Of a stretch of DNA of 64,000 nucleotides, positions 8,851 through 19,199 are shown piece by piece (position 1 is the stretch's first letter; every line of letters starts with the position of its first letter). The stretch is from Tritrichomonas foetus. Its lineage: Eukaryota > Parabasalia > Tritrichomonadida > Tritrichomonadidae. The notes beneath the pieces are model-generated. The model ran no database searches. It saw nothing but the letters and a program-made list of their open reading frames with translations, and had not been told where the DNA came from. The position numbers and the translations under genes are program-made. Location: contig MLAK01000713.1 of NCBI GenBank assembly GCA_001839685.1, positions 4,592-68,591 on the forward strand. Direction: 5' to 3'.

Positions 8851-10518
8851 ATGAGCAGAGCAACTCCAACATCATCCAAGCAAGCATCACCAGTTCGTAT
8901 GCAATATGAATCACCATCACCACAACAAAACAATATGGTTTTAAGAAGGTCTCCTTTCTTAGATCAATTGCAGCAACGTGAACAAAATCTTCAACTCGAA
9001 ATCCAAAAACTCCAATTAGCTCAACTTAAGATCAAAAAAGATACGGAAGCTCTTGAAAATGAAAAGCATCAACTTGATCAAAGAGAAATCGAATTAAATA
9101 ATTTAGAAGCAGAAATCATCGAAAAAGAACAGCGATTAAATACAATTGAAAGCATTAAAAAGACTATTGCAGAGATTGATAGACAAACCGCAGTTCTTGA
9201 CCAAACAACAAAAGATTTAAATAAGCAACTCGAAGAAGCTCAAGTCGAATTGACACAAACCAAATCCAAAACTCAAGAAAAACAAGACGAGATGGAAAAA
9301 ATGTTAAAAACAACAGATGAATTACGTAAGCAACAGGCAGAGTTAGAAAAACAAGACGCCAACCTTCGTTCACTTGAATTACAGACTAAACAAGTTGATT
9401 CACTCGTTCAGGCTGTTAGAAAGAAGAATATCCAAGTAGAAAAATTAAAGCAACTTGTTAATTCACTTCAAGATGATGTCACCAATCGTGAAAATGAAGT
9501 TGTCAAACTTGAAGTAGCTGCTGCTGAACATCAAAAGAAAATTGATGAAACAAATGAAAGAAGAAGTGCCCTTGAAAAAAGAAGAATTGCTGCTGAAGAT
9601 AAAAAGCGAAAAATTCAAGCCCAACTTGCTGCAAGAGACGATAAAAGGAAGAAATTACTTGAACAACGTGAACAAATTAGAAGACGTCGTGAAGAAGCTG
9701 AAAGAGAACAAGAATCACTTGATCAACTCGAAAATGATTTGAAACGTGAAGAAGAACAATTACAAGAATTGAGACTGAGAGATGAAGAAGCAGTTCGTCT
9801 TGCAACTGAAGAAAATGAAAGACAAATGAAAATGGAACTTGACCGTTCTAAACAAGAACGTTCACAAGCAGAAAGACTTAATAAGATGAAAGATAGAGTT
9901 GAAGATTTCCTTTCTAAATATGAAGAGGATGCAGCAGCTGTTGAAAGACGTTTTGAAAGACTTGAACGTGCTGCACAACAAAGAAAAGTTGCTGTTGAAC
10001 TTGAACAATCTAAATGGAACGCACTTTGGGGTGAAAAACTTCAATCTGCTAAACAAATGGCTGCTGATCTTGAGCAACAACTTAAAGGCTCGGAAAAATC
10101 ATCTGCTTTATCAGCAAGAATGCAAGCTTTACAAGAAGAACATGATAATCTCAAGAAGAAAATTGCAGAAGAACAAGAAGCAATTCAGCGACTTTCAGAA
10201 GGTCCTGGAAGTGAAAAAGAACTACTCGAGCAAATGGAACGCGGAAACAAAGAAGAAAAAGAAAGACTTGCGAAAATGGAACGGGAATTAGAACAAAAGG
10301 CTTTAGACCAACATCACGAGGAAGAACAATTAATAGAAACAGAGAATGCTCTAGTGGTTTCTAAATCAGAATTAGAGACAAAACTCAAAGTTCTCGATTT
10401 ACGAGAAGCTGCGGCACAGAAAATGTTAGAACTTTATCAACAACAACTCGCTGCTGCTGAACAAAGATGTGAAACACTTAAAGATCAGAAGCAGCAAATC
10501 GAAACAACAACAGTATAA
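8851..10518 (+). CDS. Long coiled-coil protein, 555 residues
   Basis: Residues 1-35 are Ser/Pro/Gln-rich. From about 36 to the C terminus the protein is a near-unbroken heptad coiled coil, very rich in Glu, Lys and Gln (for example EKRRIAAEDKKRKIQAQLAA near 250). No other domain is seen. It is encoded divergently from the acidic-tailed coiled-coil gene across 272 bases, so the two could share control. AAACGCAT lies 25 bases upstream of the ATG. A cytoskeletal filament or scaffold role is likely but not provable. Coiled coils resemble many families, so no name is given. Confidence 0.75.
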   Translation: MSRATPTSSKQASPVRMQYESPSPQQNNMVLRRSPFLDQLQQREQNLQLEIQKLQLAQLKIKKDTEALENEKHQLDQREIELNNLEAEIIEKEQRLNTIESIKKTIAEIDRQTAVLDQTTKDLNKQLEEAQVELTQTKSKTQEKQDEMEKMLKTTDELRKQQAELEKQDANLRSLELQTKQVDSLVQAVRKKNIQVEKLKQLVNSLQDDVTNRENEVVKLEVAAAEHQKKIDETNERRSALEKRRIAAEDKKRKIQAQLAARDDKRKKLLEQREQIRRRREEAEREQESLDQLENDLKREEEQLQELRLRDEEAVRLATEENERQMKMELDRSKQERSQAERLNKMKDRVEDFLSKYEEDAAAVERRFERLERAAQQRKVAVELEQSKWNALWGEKLQSAKQMAADLEQQLKGSEKSSALSARMQALQEEHDNLKKKIAEEQEAIQRLSEGPGSEKELLEQMERGNKEEKERLAKMERELEQKALDQHHEEEQLIETENALVVSKSELETKLKVLDLREAAAQKMLELYQQQLAAAEQRCETLKDQKQQIETTTV

Positions 10519-10886
10519 GCAATTTAATTGAATAAAAACATATCAAAAACTCGATTTAACATTTGCTTCTTTTATCTATTCTCATTTTTTTGTATTTACA
10601 ATCAAAAAACTTTGTATGGATATGATATAATGAATTGATTATTATTATTTTAATGTATTGTGATAATATTGTAATTATGAGCATTTTTTATATCATCGTT
10701 TTTATAAAAAGAATTGGTTTGATTTTACTATAATATATCAACAAATGGTTTTCAGAAACCCTGTGAATTATTAAATATTATCTTATGATAAAGATGTCTT
10801 TATAAGTTCTTCTGAATTTTTATAGACAAAATTGAAATGTCAACGCAATTTTTTCAAAGAATTAAAATTTTAAACGGAAATCGTGA
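10519..10886. other. Intergenic region upstream of CDK gene
   Basis: AT-rich spacer. CAACGC (10840s) and TAAACGG (10871-10877) lie before the CDK start; no other element was found. Confidence 0.4.
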
Positions 10887-11819
10887 ATGTCTCTCGAAGA
10901 TTACACTAAGAACGAAAAACTTGGGGAAGGAACATACGGTGTAGTTTATCGAGCAGTTGAAAACAGCACTGGTGAAGTTGTCGCTTTAAAACAGATGCGC
11001 CTTGAACAAGAAGAAGAAGGAATTCCAGTCACAGCAATACGCGAAGTCGCACTTCTGAGAAACTTAAGTCATCCAAATATCCTCGCAGTCAAAGATATTA
11101 TCTGTTCAAAAGGATCGCTAACTTTGGTATCAGAATATTTAAACTTCGACCTCAGAAAGTATTTAAATTGCACTCGATCAGGTCTTGATCCAGCTCTTCT
11201 AAAATCGTATGCGTTTCAACTTCTATGCGGAATTTGTTACTTACATAGCAATCGAATTATGCATCGAGATATGAAGCCACAAAATCTTCTGATTAATAGA
11301 AGTGGCTTTCTCAAAATTTGCGATTTTGGCCTTGCAAGAATGTTTTCTCTCCACCCAAGAAGATATACTCACGAAGTAGTTACATTATGGTATCGACCAC
11401 CAGAGCTCCTTTTAGGTGCCCAGGACTACGATATTTCGATTGACATATGGGGAGCTGGCTGTATCATTGCCGAAATGGTACATGGAAAGGTACTTTTTGA
11501 AGGTGATTCTGAAATCGATGAACTCTTCCACATTTTTCGTGTAAAAGGCACCCCTGATGCTCTTTCTTGGCCTGATTTTACTAAGCTACCAAATTACTCA
11601 CCTACGTTTCCAACATTTCCACCAAAAAATCTTGGTGAAGTTGTCGGCACAAAAGATGCTTTACTTGCAGATTTACTTGACAAGCTTCTTCAGATTAATC
11701 CTGAAAAAAGACTCTCGGCAAAAGCAGCGTTAAGTCATCCTTATTTTGCCGATGTTCCTCCTAAGTTAATTAGTATTTGCCTTCCACAAGGTGTCACTTT
11801 AGATCAGAAAAATGTATAA
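10887..11819 (+). CDS. Cyclin-dependent kinase with PVTAIRE helix
   Basis: CMGC-group Ser/Thr kinase, 310 residues, essentially only a kinase domain. All catalytic landmarks are present: GEGTYG (13-18) with the inhibitory Thr16/Tyr17 pair, Lys35 in VALK, the cyclin-binding helix PVTAIRE (47-53, a PSTAIRE variant), HRDMKPQN with Asp128, DFG (146-148), and activation-loop Thr161 in YTHEVVTLWYRPPE. This layout matches CDK1/2/5-type cell-cycle kinases that need a cyclin and T-loop phosphorylation. Which cyclin it pairs with is not visible. HRDMK instead of HRDLK is a mild variation. Confidence 0.92.
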   Translation: MSLEDYTKNEKLGEGTYGVVYRAVENSTGEVVALKQMRLEQEEEGIPVTAIREVALLRNLSHPNILAVKDIICSKGSLTLVSEYLNFDLRKYLNCTRSGLDPALLKSYAFQLLCGICYLHSNRIMHRDMKPQNLLINRSGFLKICDFGLARMFSLHPRRYTHEVVTLWYRPPELLLGAQDYDISIDIWGAGCIIAEMVHGKVLFEGDSEIDELFHIFRVKGTPDALSWPDFTKLPNYSPTFPTFPPKNLGEVVGTKDALLADLLDKLLQINPEKRLSAKAALSHPYFADVPPKLISICLPQGVTLDQKNV

Positions 11820-12380
11820 TCTTTCACCAAAAAATAAAAGCGATATTTATGAAAAAATCTTTATTTCTCTCCTTTTGTCATGTTTCAGATTCTTTACATA
11901 TAATGTTCATTGAAGATGAAAATTATTTATAAGCATGCTTCTTTTGAATGATCTCGTTTGATAAAGTAGTAACAACGAAACGGAAAGACACTCACTCACA
12001 AAAATGAGATGAAGATAAACCTGAAATTCGAATAAAAATGAGAAAAGAAGAACAAGAAAGAAACTTCAGTATTAAATCAAAGAATGAGAGGGGAAAAACA
12101 AACTGATTTCTAAACATTTTATAAACAAAAATTGTAATGATAATGAAATATCATATTTTTTCCCCAACTTTTCTTTCTGATCACCTCCTATGCGCACACA
12201 CAAACAAACAATGTGAAACTACTTTAAAATATTTCACATGAAGTCAATTAAATATAGAATTGAAGAATCCAATCTGTGCCTTGATAATGTGAATTATTTT
12301 CCAACTCATCAAGGCATAACTTGGACTTGATTATTTTTCATACTTTTCGAATTATTTTAAGAGCAAATCAGGAAAACTGC
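11820..12380. other. Intergenic region between convergent genes, with hairpin
   Basis: No gene seen. A 9-bp inverted repeat, TGCCTTGAT (12277-12285) and ATCAAGGCA (12308-12316) with a 22-base loop, lies just beyond the 3' end of the neighbouring gene and may be a 3' UTR structure. Confidence 0.4.
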
Positions 12381-13076
12381 CTATGGGTCTTTGCAGGCAA
12401 AATAATTACAGAGTAGATCAGGTGATGCAGCAATTGATGCATATGAGAGGTCTGCATCACCTTCTGTGTAGTCGTAGGCTTCTGCAGCAATTCGGTGAAC
12501 GGCCTCATAGACATCCCCAGCAGATTGGTGAATGGCAGCAATAATAAGAGGAATGGGGCGCTTTCTGTTGAAAAATGTGTAAATTGATTGCACAGTACTG
12601 AAGAAATCGTCTTCGTCTTCAGGTGGAAGATCCGAAACGTTTCCAAATTCGAAGATTTTTCGCTGCCTTGGTTTTTTGTTGTTATCTGGTTTTAGATTGG
12701 TTGTTTGAATCTCTGGTTTTGGATTTGACGATTGATTGAATTCTGGCGAAATTTTCGAATATGTTTTATGACTGGTCGGTTTTGTGGTTTGATTGTTTGG
12801 TTGAGAAGATTCGAATGTTGATGTTTTTTTTTTGGAATTTCGAATTCCAGGTTTGTTAGTGATCTCTTTTGTTTCGATATTTTGAACTGAATCAAGCATT
12901 TCAAGAAGTGGATCTCCTGTTTCAATAATCTGCACAGAACCATCGTCACTGCTAGAGTCAAAATTATCAAAACAGGCAAGCGCTTGGCGCTGAAAACGGT
13001 CTAACCCATCATCTGTGTCGGAGGCTAAGACAAGTTTCAATTGAGGAGGCGCCTTTTTTCGCGCATTGCCTTTCAT
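12381..13076 (-). CDS. Unknown acidic protein with C-terminal helical domain
   Basis: 231 residues from the ATG at 13076. It starts basic (MKGNARKKAPPQLK), continues acidic and Ser/Asn/Lys-rich and disordered to about 150, and ends in a compact helical domain (FFSTVQSIYTFFNRKRPIPLIIAAIHQSAGDVYEAVHRIA). That domain loosely recalls UBA-like three-helix folds, but no family is recognised. The frame is open a little upstream of the ATG, and a possible 5' exon at 13187-13265 could be spliced on. Both GGTCA (13115) and AAACGT (13131) lie upstream, so this ATG may equally be the true start. Confidence 0.65.
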   Translation of the reverse strand: MKGNARKKAPPQLKLVLASDTDDGLDRFQRQALACFDNFDSSSDDGSVQIIETGDPLLEMLDSVQNIETKEITNKPGIRNSKKKTSTFESSQPNNQTTKPTSHKTYSKISPEFNQSSNPKPEIQTTNLKPDNNKKPRQRKIFEFGNVSDLPPEDEDDFFSTVQSIYTFFNRKRPIPLIIAAIHQSAGDVYEAVHRIAAEAYDYTEGDADLSYASIAASPDLLCNYFACKDP

Positions 13077-13087
13077 CCAGAAATGAA

Positions 13088-13186
13088 CTTCCTGTCAGAT
13101 TTGTGTACGTAAATGGTCAAATCTATTTCTAAACGTCAATAAAATCCTTTTTAAAAAGTCATAAAGTGAATTAATAAAAAACTTAC
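13088..13186 (-). other. Candidate 99-base intron
   Basis: Read on the minus strand it begins GTAAGT (13186-13181) and ends CTGAC, then six bases, ending AAG. The spacing of branch-like CTRAC and the terminal AG copies the rigid ACTAACACACAG 3' end known for Trichomonas and Giardia introns. Removing it joins an upstream ATG frame to the 231-residue frame without a stop. A terminal CAG (intron 13092-13186) would instead create a stop. Confidence 0.35.
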
Positions 13187-13265
13187 AAGATGGTGGATAG
13201 TGAATTCTGAATGGAAATATAAGGAATCTGGAAAAATGGGAGTCTTTCTCAGGAGCCTCAGACAT
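13187..13265 (-). CDS. Candidate 5' exon of the unknown acidic protein
   Basis: An ATG at 13265 opens a frame (MSEAPEKDSHFSRFL, then IFPFRIHYPPS) of 26 codons plus one base, ending directly at a GTAAGT. Joined across the candidate intron, it would continue FHFW into the MKGNARKK start of the neighbour. Upstream of the ATG are GGCCAAATTC and GCCAATATT, of the housekeeping promoter type. Composition is more balanced than in nearby intergenic DNA. If there is no splicing, this would be a chance 57-codon frame. Confidence 0.35.
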
Positions 13266-13310
13266 GTTTCTTGAAAGGTTGTTTTCAATACTTTACGAAC
13301 GGCTCCGAAT

Positions 13311-13336
13311 TTGGCCAGAAAGGCTCAATATTGGCG
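13311..13336 (-). promoter_or_regulatory. GGCCAA element before candidate exon
   Basis: Toward the candidate exon: GCCAATATT followed by GGCCAAATTCGG, 46-60 bases from the ATG at 13265. It resembles the SYF2 and prolyl-tRNA synthetase leaders. Confidence 0.35.
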
Positions 13337-13619
13337 GTTGTTCACAAAAAATGTAAAACACAAGTTTTCTCGTGAACAATTATGTTTTTTTCCTAAATAT
13401 CTGAGGAAAACTCAATTGTCGGACATGACATAATTTCTTATTTGACCTTAAATGTTAACGATGAAAACGGTCTCCCAAACGGATTCTATGTTTTTCACAT
13501 GTGAATTAACATTTTTTGATAATAAAAAAAAGTTCTTATTTTCGAATAGAAACAAATATTTCATTCATTAGATGATCAAAATATACGTAATAAAAATGAA
13601 AAGGAAAGGAAAGATATAA

Positions 13620-15239
13620 AAAAGTAATTATTTATTGTTTGCATTGTCAGAAGCATCACGATTTTCTATCAAAGAAGTTAATAGTACTTTCATCCTGCAT
13701 GTTTTAGCAACATCAAGAAGTGATAAATGAAAAAATGATAAAAATTCCACTCAGTAAATGGAAAAACAATAAATTCAAAAAATCACAATTATTGGATGAA
13801 TTAACACAATTGTTGATGGTACAATCGATATTTTTGGCTTTCATTAGAGCTTCAACAGTTTTATAATGATTATTTCGAACGGCTATATGAAGTGGTGTTT
13901 CATTTAACGTATGATATTATTCCATCAAGAGCTTATAATAATAATTTTATTCATTTTATTCATATCAATACTTTCGTCCATAATTATGTTTATAATTTTA
14001 TAATGACCATGAAATGCAGCGATATGAATAATTGTATTTTCAGTAAAGATCAAAATTCCCTCTAAATTATTCATTCAAACTTTATAAGAATTTCAATTGA
14101 CTATTCTGAATATTTTTATCAAAATTTTTTACTTTGGAAAAAATGTATTTGACCAACTTGAATTTACATTGACTCAAGGCAATATGAAGTGGTGTATTTT
14201 GTTGTATAAAAAGATTCCATGTTTGTTCTAAGTGAGAACTATTTTACTATACAAAGAAAACCCGCTTTTTTATTAGGATTTAATGATTGATTTTTAAGAA
14301 TTTTTTTGAGTTTCTTTCGGCGATTTATTACAGCTAGATGAAGTGGCGTCCACTGAATTAGAAACGTAAATTCCCTATGATTATAAAGATTCAATTGTTT
14401 TAGTATTTAAATAACAGCTTGGATAATTAATATCAATTTTAGGATGTTTCAGTAAAATGTCAACTATCATATCATCTCCAAACAAAACTGCCAAACCAAG
14501 TGGGGTAAAATAAAAAGTTATTGATATATTATGTGAAATATGACTACAACTTGAAAAGTATATCATAGCATATGTCTCTTACATTAGGGTTGACTTTCGT
14601 CGTGTTAAACAGAAGTTGAATAGCTTTGATATTTGTTCTTCTAACAGCTGCATGAAGTGGATGTTCATAAATTTGATAATAATTCCATCTTATTTTTTAA
14701 AAAACAATTATTTTTTTAGAGTAATGCTACTTGTTTTATCAAGTTCTATATTTGGTTGTTTAATGAGTAACTTCACAATATTATTAAAATGATTGGATAC
14801 AGCTTGATGCAAACATGTATCATAAATATATAAAATATTCATAAATAATCAACTTAATCATTATGATAAAAAAAAAATAATATAAGGGATCTTATTAATA
14901 TCAAACTTTTTGTGTGATAAAAATAATTTAAAAACAAAATAGTCAGACAAAAATATTAATTTTTGGATCGGATACTCATAAATAAATAATTATAATATGG
15001 TATTAAAATATACAATAAACATGATAAATATACCAAAAAAAATTATTTGTGATATCGATATCTTGCTTTGGACTTTTTAATAAAATCTCACAAATATAAT
15101 AGTAACTCTGTTTTGTCGCTGATATTAATGGGTGAGTACTAGAACTACGAGATGTTGCATTTAAAGGAACTTTAGTGAGACTTACGAGCATATCAACAAT
15201 AAAATATTGGTTTTTTTGAACCGCAGACAATAAGAGTTC
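13620..15239 (-). pseudogene. Decayed ankyrin-repeat array, about 155-bp units
   Basis: This is the broken continuation of the DUF3447 gene just upstream. Minus-strand ankyrin cores can be read at about 15225 (LLSAVQKNQYFIVDML), 15130 (STHPLISATKQ), 14807 (TCLHQAVSNHFNNIVKLL), 14652 (HPLHAAVRR), 14495 (TPLGLAVLFGDDMIVDILL), 14338 (TPLHLAVINRRK), 14184 (NTPLHIALSQ), 14024 and 13887 (NETPLHIAVRN). The first two are 99 bp apart, as usual for 33-residue ankyrins. The later ones are about 155 bp apart, with stops in each linker. No frame runs through. Multiple introns are an alternative, but one linker has no usable GT donor. Confidence 0.75.
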
Positions 15240-16460
15240 CTATGAAAGGTCAATGAAACTTAATAATTCCATATAATCGCTATCTTTTTTGATACAAAAA
15301 AGGAAATAAAACAAAATAAAAATGCTAGAAGAATAATGCAATTTTGATATGACATCATATTTTGAGAAATACTCATCCAAATTAATTGAATTATCTTCAA
15401 TTAAAGTATATAATAGCACATAGTTATTATATTTTACACATAAATTGAAGAGAATCATGATGTTCAATTGAAGATGCTCGTAATTATTGATAAAATAATT
15501 AAATAAAACATTTTGATGGTATTTAATAGCTATTTGGAAGTATTTCATATCATCAAATAAAATTTTTACATCATTTTCAATAATATTAATAATATCTCGA
15601 TTACCACCAATGATTGCATATTTTAAATCATCTTTTATTATTTCAACTTTATTCATTACCAAATATTTGAAGATGTTTAATGAACCAAAAGCTAAAGCAT
15701 ACTGAATTACATCCACTGATTTTATATTCTTATCGGATTCAAATAATGAATAGGTAAATTTTTCGCGATAATTGAATTTATTGGTGATATTTGTCAATTC
15801 TATAAATTTATTTAAATCATCATTTTCAATACTTAATTGAAGCATATTAAAACCATGACCTAAGATTCGAAATCTATAAAAGTTATCAATTAAAGATTGT
15901 TTGTCATCAAAAGCAACTATGTTTGGGTTATTTTCAGGATACGCTTGTTCCGCGTAAATTTTGGAATATTGATAAATGTCAGACTGAATATTTTGGTTAT
16001 ATTTTGGAAAAGATTTCGAAATTCCACAATGGAGCAACTCTGGATATAAAAAGAATAAATAATCAACATTCGGCATATATGGTTTAAAGTACGATACGTT
16101 TAAGTAATTAAGGTTTAAAAGACGTAAAATTAAACTTTTATTCACTTGAAATAATTCAAAGAGTTGAACATTGTTAAAAACTGTAAGCATTTCAAAATGA
16201 TGAACAAATTCGACCAAGATCTGAACAATTTTATCAATAATTGATTTGTTGGATGGCCTTGAAATCGACAAATTAGTTATTAAAGATAAAACAGTTGTAT
16301 AAAGATGAAAGTTAGAAACAAGATTCATATCTTTTGCTGTATTGATGATTTTTTCAAATAATTCCTCATCACCTCCTTTTTCATTATTTAAATAATCGAG
16401 TAATTCAGAATTTATCTCAGATAATTGTTTCAAATGTATTTTTAATTCATCATAACTCAT
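15240..16460 (-). pseudogene. DUF3447 N-terminal part of a broken ankyrin gene
   Basis: An open frame of 406 residues covers the DUF3447-type N-terminal region common in trichomonad ankyrin proteins. It has landmarks such as VVDVIQYALAFGSLNIFKYLVMN-like text (about 250-275) and LKYAIIGGNRDIINIIE (about 280-296). It ends at TAG (15240). After the TAG the same frame continues ELLLSAVQKNQYF, a normal ankyrin start, to about 15003. Thus the stop lies exactly between DUF3447 and the repeats. The tail is heavily decayed, so the locus is called a pseudogene, though a truncated protein could be made. No promoter motif of either class was seen. Confidence 0.7.
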
Positions 16461-16559
16461 CTGATTTAACTGGAAATGTTATATAAAAAATATTTTTTTC
16501 AATAGTTATTTGGTTGCTGAATCATTTGCTGAGAAGGCGATACTGGAAGATGATGATTT

Positions 16560-17140
16560 ATTAATTAAGTTTTTTTACCCAACTTACTGATAGCTTTGAT
16601 ATTCCTAAATCTCAGTTTCCTAAACCTGATCAGGCCAGATATTGCCAGCTGGATTTTAAAGACACTTCCATTAAGATACATTTTATCTATAGTTAATATC
16701 AATCAAACACCGCATTTCATAAAATACTTTTTTTTAAAGTTGTTAAAGAAATGACACAACCTGTTCAAAAGAAGCTTTTATTATTTACTGCAATTTGATT
16801 CACATAACAATGATGTTATTTTCCGATATGCTAAAGATCCTGACTATTATCCGGTTTAAGTAACATTTATTGGTCATATAGGTATAATTTTTGCACCAAT
16901 TTTCTTAAGAATCGATGATAAAGAGTTAAATTCACAATCAGAATTATGTAAAAGTCGAAATAAAAGAATGGAAATTGTTACACTTGAAGCATATTTGTAA
17001 GGATTTCGTTTTGTCCCAACCAAGAAATGAAGTAACCATTGAACTGATTATTACTCTTCTATTTGAAGAACTGTCATCAGAATTTCAAAAAGTCTCTAAT
17101 AAATTAATTTCCCTTGTTGAATCATTCATTGGTTAGTTTT
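16560..17140 (+). pseudogene. Decayed unidentified protein gene
   Basis: Coding-like pieces in different plus-strand frames: FDIPKSQFPKPDQARYCQLD (about 16590), MTQPVQKKLLLFTA (16752), FDSHNNDVIFRYAKDPDYY then GHIGIIFAPIFLRIDDKEL (16795-16940), and DFVLSQPRNEVTIELII with LFEELSSEFQ (17005-17135). They are separated by stops and frame changes. GIIFAPIFLR faintly recalls the core of RhoGAP-type domains (IVFAPxLLR); this is a weak guess. Between 17140 and 17609 nothing else was seen. Confidence 0.5.
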
Positions 17141-17609
17141 GTTTTGGAAATGATGAATGAAATGTTCACAGAAATAATTGGTGGCATATAATAAAACAGA
17201 AAAATATAGGATAATGAATCCATTTTTATTATAGTCTACCTTTCCTTTGATGAAGATGATTTTAGATATACGAAAACCTGAAGGTTTATTTTAACAATTT
17301 CAATGATATTATTATCGTGTATTATAGAGTACACTTTATAATGAGTTTTGATCGGAATAAATTAAACTTACATGATAAATCCCAGCTTTACCCAATTAAT
17401 CACATGAGATGATTGTACAATTCGGTTGTTGTTTTGTTCAATGTTTTTTTCATGATTTTAGAAAGTTGATCAAAGAAAAACCCACCAATCAATGTTTCAT
17501 AAAAAATATAAATAATAAACATAAAAAAGCAAAAATAAAATCTGAAAATTACCAATGAATGTTATTGTTTTATAAACAGAAAACCTTTTTATGTGCTAGA
17601 ATGCATCTT

Positions 17610-19199
17610 TCATGCATTTTTACCACTCATTTCTGCTAACATTGCCTTTGCAACGGAGAAGCGCTTTCTTTCTTCGCTCAATGGACTCATATTATTGACG
17701 TCGTTTAGCGGAAGTAATTTTCCTGTTTCTTTAATAGAATGAATCATGATCATTTTCTTTGAGTTCCAGAAAATAACAACTTTTGTACGATCATTGAAAT
17801 TGACTTGAATATTTCTATCATCCATGCGGAATAATGTCGCATCATTATTTCTCATCCAATACTTAACATGACGCATTGGAATGGTTTGTGAGTAATGATG
17901 GGCTGGTAGCTCGTACATTGACTTGGTCTTCTTGAGAGATTCTGAGAATCTTCTCAACAGAGATAATTTCTTCTGCTCACAACCTGTTTTTGGATCCATG
18001 ATTTGAGGGGTAACTGTCTGGTAGTTATCCCAATATTGAACGAATGTTTCAAATGGGTCCATGACCATTCTTGTGAGGTCATTGAAGCAAGCTCCAACTG
18101 TTCCATCAATGAGCATGTAACCAAGTCCGTATTTATCACTGTGGTCGCAGAAACGGGCAACGCAATGCTTTGGAACAGTTATTTCTTCTTGCTCTTCGCG
18201 ATATTTGTGAAGTGGCTGAACCATGATATTATCGCGACGTTGAACAATTGGCTCATAAACTTCGTTTCGTGGTTTCAAAACTTCGTTTCTTGGTTTCAAT
18301 GCATCTTTGGCCTTGTATGGGGCGATTCCGGCCTTTGGTTCGACATTTTGTTTTGGAAGTGCTAAAAATGGATGAAGAGAAACGTCCTGAGCGTTGGGAC
18401 GTCTTTCTGGATTGAGTTGAAGAATGGTTCGAACAAAATCTTTGGCGATTGGCGAAATTCGGATATCGGTTGGAAAATGATATTGGCAGTTTTTGATATG
18501 CTCGTAAGTTAACTTTGTGCGGGTTGTTTCAAATGGCGGATGACCAGTGAGCATTGCAAATGCGCAGACACCAATGGTCCAAATGTCAACTTCGTAACTA
18601 TGTCCTTTTGAGGCGGCAGTCAGAAGTTCTGGGCTGAGATAGTTTGGTGTACCACAAACGGTATATTTCCTTTCATCGTCGTAATCGAGTTTGGCTGATA
18701 AACCGAAATCAGCAATCTTGATCTTTCCGTCGCTTCCAACAAGGAAATTCTCGAGTTTCAAATCGCGGTGAATGATTCGGTTATCGTGGAGGTAACAAAG
18801 TCCTGCCATTACATCTCTTAAGATTCTCGCTGTTTCGGCCTCACTCAAGTGTCCTGAACGCTTGACAAGATCCTTAACTGAGTGTCCTGGGCAAAGCTCG
18901 ATAAGAATGTAATAATTTGATGAATCTTCAAAGGAATCGAATGATTTGAGGATGTTTGGATGGTCGAGTGATCTTTGAATCGAAATTTCACTCTTAAGCT
19001 TCTCTAATGACTTTGGCTTAGCAACACGATCGCGGGAGATGGCTTTCAAAGCGAAATCTTTTCCGGTATTTGTTTCGGTAACTCTGTAAACTGCAGCGAA
19101 ACCGCCGCGTCCAAGTTCTTCGTGGCGTCTGAAGATGCTTGTTGTTCCATCTTCATGACGTCTTGTAAGTGTTAGGGGAACACAAACTGGTCTTTGCAT
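17610..19199 (-). CDS. PLK: Polo-like kinase
   Basis: Mitotic Ser/Thr kinase of the Polo family, 529 residues. Kinase domain at about 24-275: glycine loop GRGGFAAVY (30-38), Lys52, HRDLKLEN with Asp146, DFG (164-166), and activation Thr180 in KYTVCGTPNYLSPE, matching the PLK T-loop. After a basic linker come two polo-box regions at about 345-400 (VARFCDHSDKYGLGYMLIDG) and 430-500 (KYWMRNNDATLFRMDDRNIQ). These bind phosphorylated partners at spindle poles and basal bodies. The divergent neighbour encodes an SFI1/centrin-binding-like protein. ACGTTTA stands 21 bases before the ATG. Confidence 0.93.
   Translation of the reverse strand: MQRPVCVPLTLTRRHEDGTTSIFRRHEELGRGGFAAVYRVTETNTGKDFALKAISRDRVAKPKSLEKLKSEISIQRSLDHPNILKSFDSFEDSSNYYILIELCPGHSVKDLVKRSGHLSEAETARILRDVMAGLCYLHDNRIIHRDLKLENFLVGSDGKIKIADFGLSAKLDYDDERKYTVCGTPNYLSPELLTAASKGHSYEVDIWTIGVCAFAMLTGHPPFETTRTKLTYEHIKNCQYHFPTDIRISPIAKDFVRTILQLNPERRPNAQDVSLHPFLALPKQNVEPKAGIAPYKAKDALKPRNEVLKPRNEVYEPIVQRRDNIMVQPLHKYREEQEEITVPKHCVARFCDHSDKYGLGYMLIDGTVGACFNDLTRMVMDPFETFVQYWDNYQTVTPQIMDPKTGCEQKKLSLLRRFSESLKKTKSMYELPAHHYSQTIPMRHVKYWMRNNDATLFRMDDRNIQVNFNDRTKVVIFWNSKKMIMIHSIKETGKLLPLNDVNNMSPLSEERKRFSVAKAMLAEMSGKNA

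Noticed and set aside
13190..13470. snRNA or other structured RNA in the GC-richer stretch
   Set aside because: No snRNA boxes or convincing stems were found; a short coding exon and promoter explain it better.
13620..14900. Ankyrin linkers as a multi-intron gene
   Set aside because: Kept only as an alternative: donor and acceptor signals are not consistent between linkers, and one linker lacks GT.
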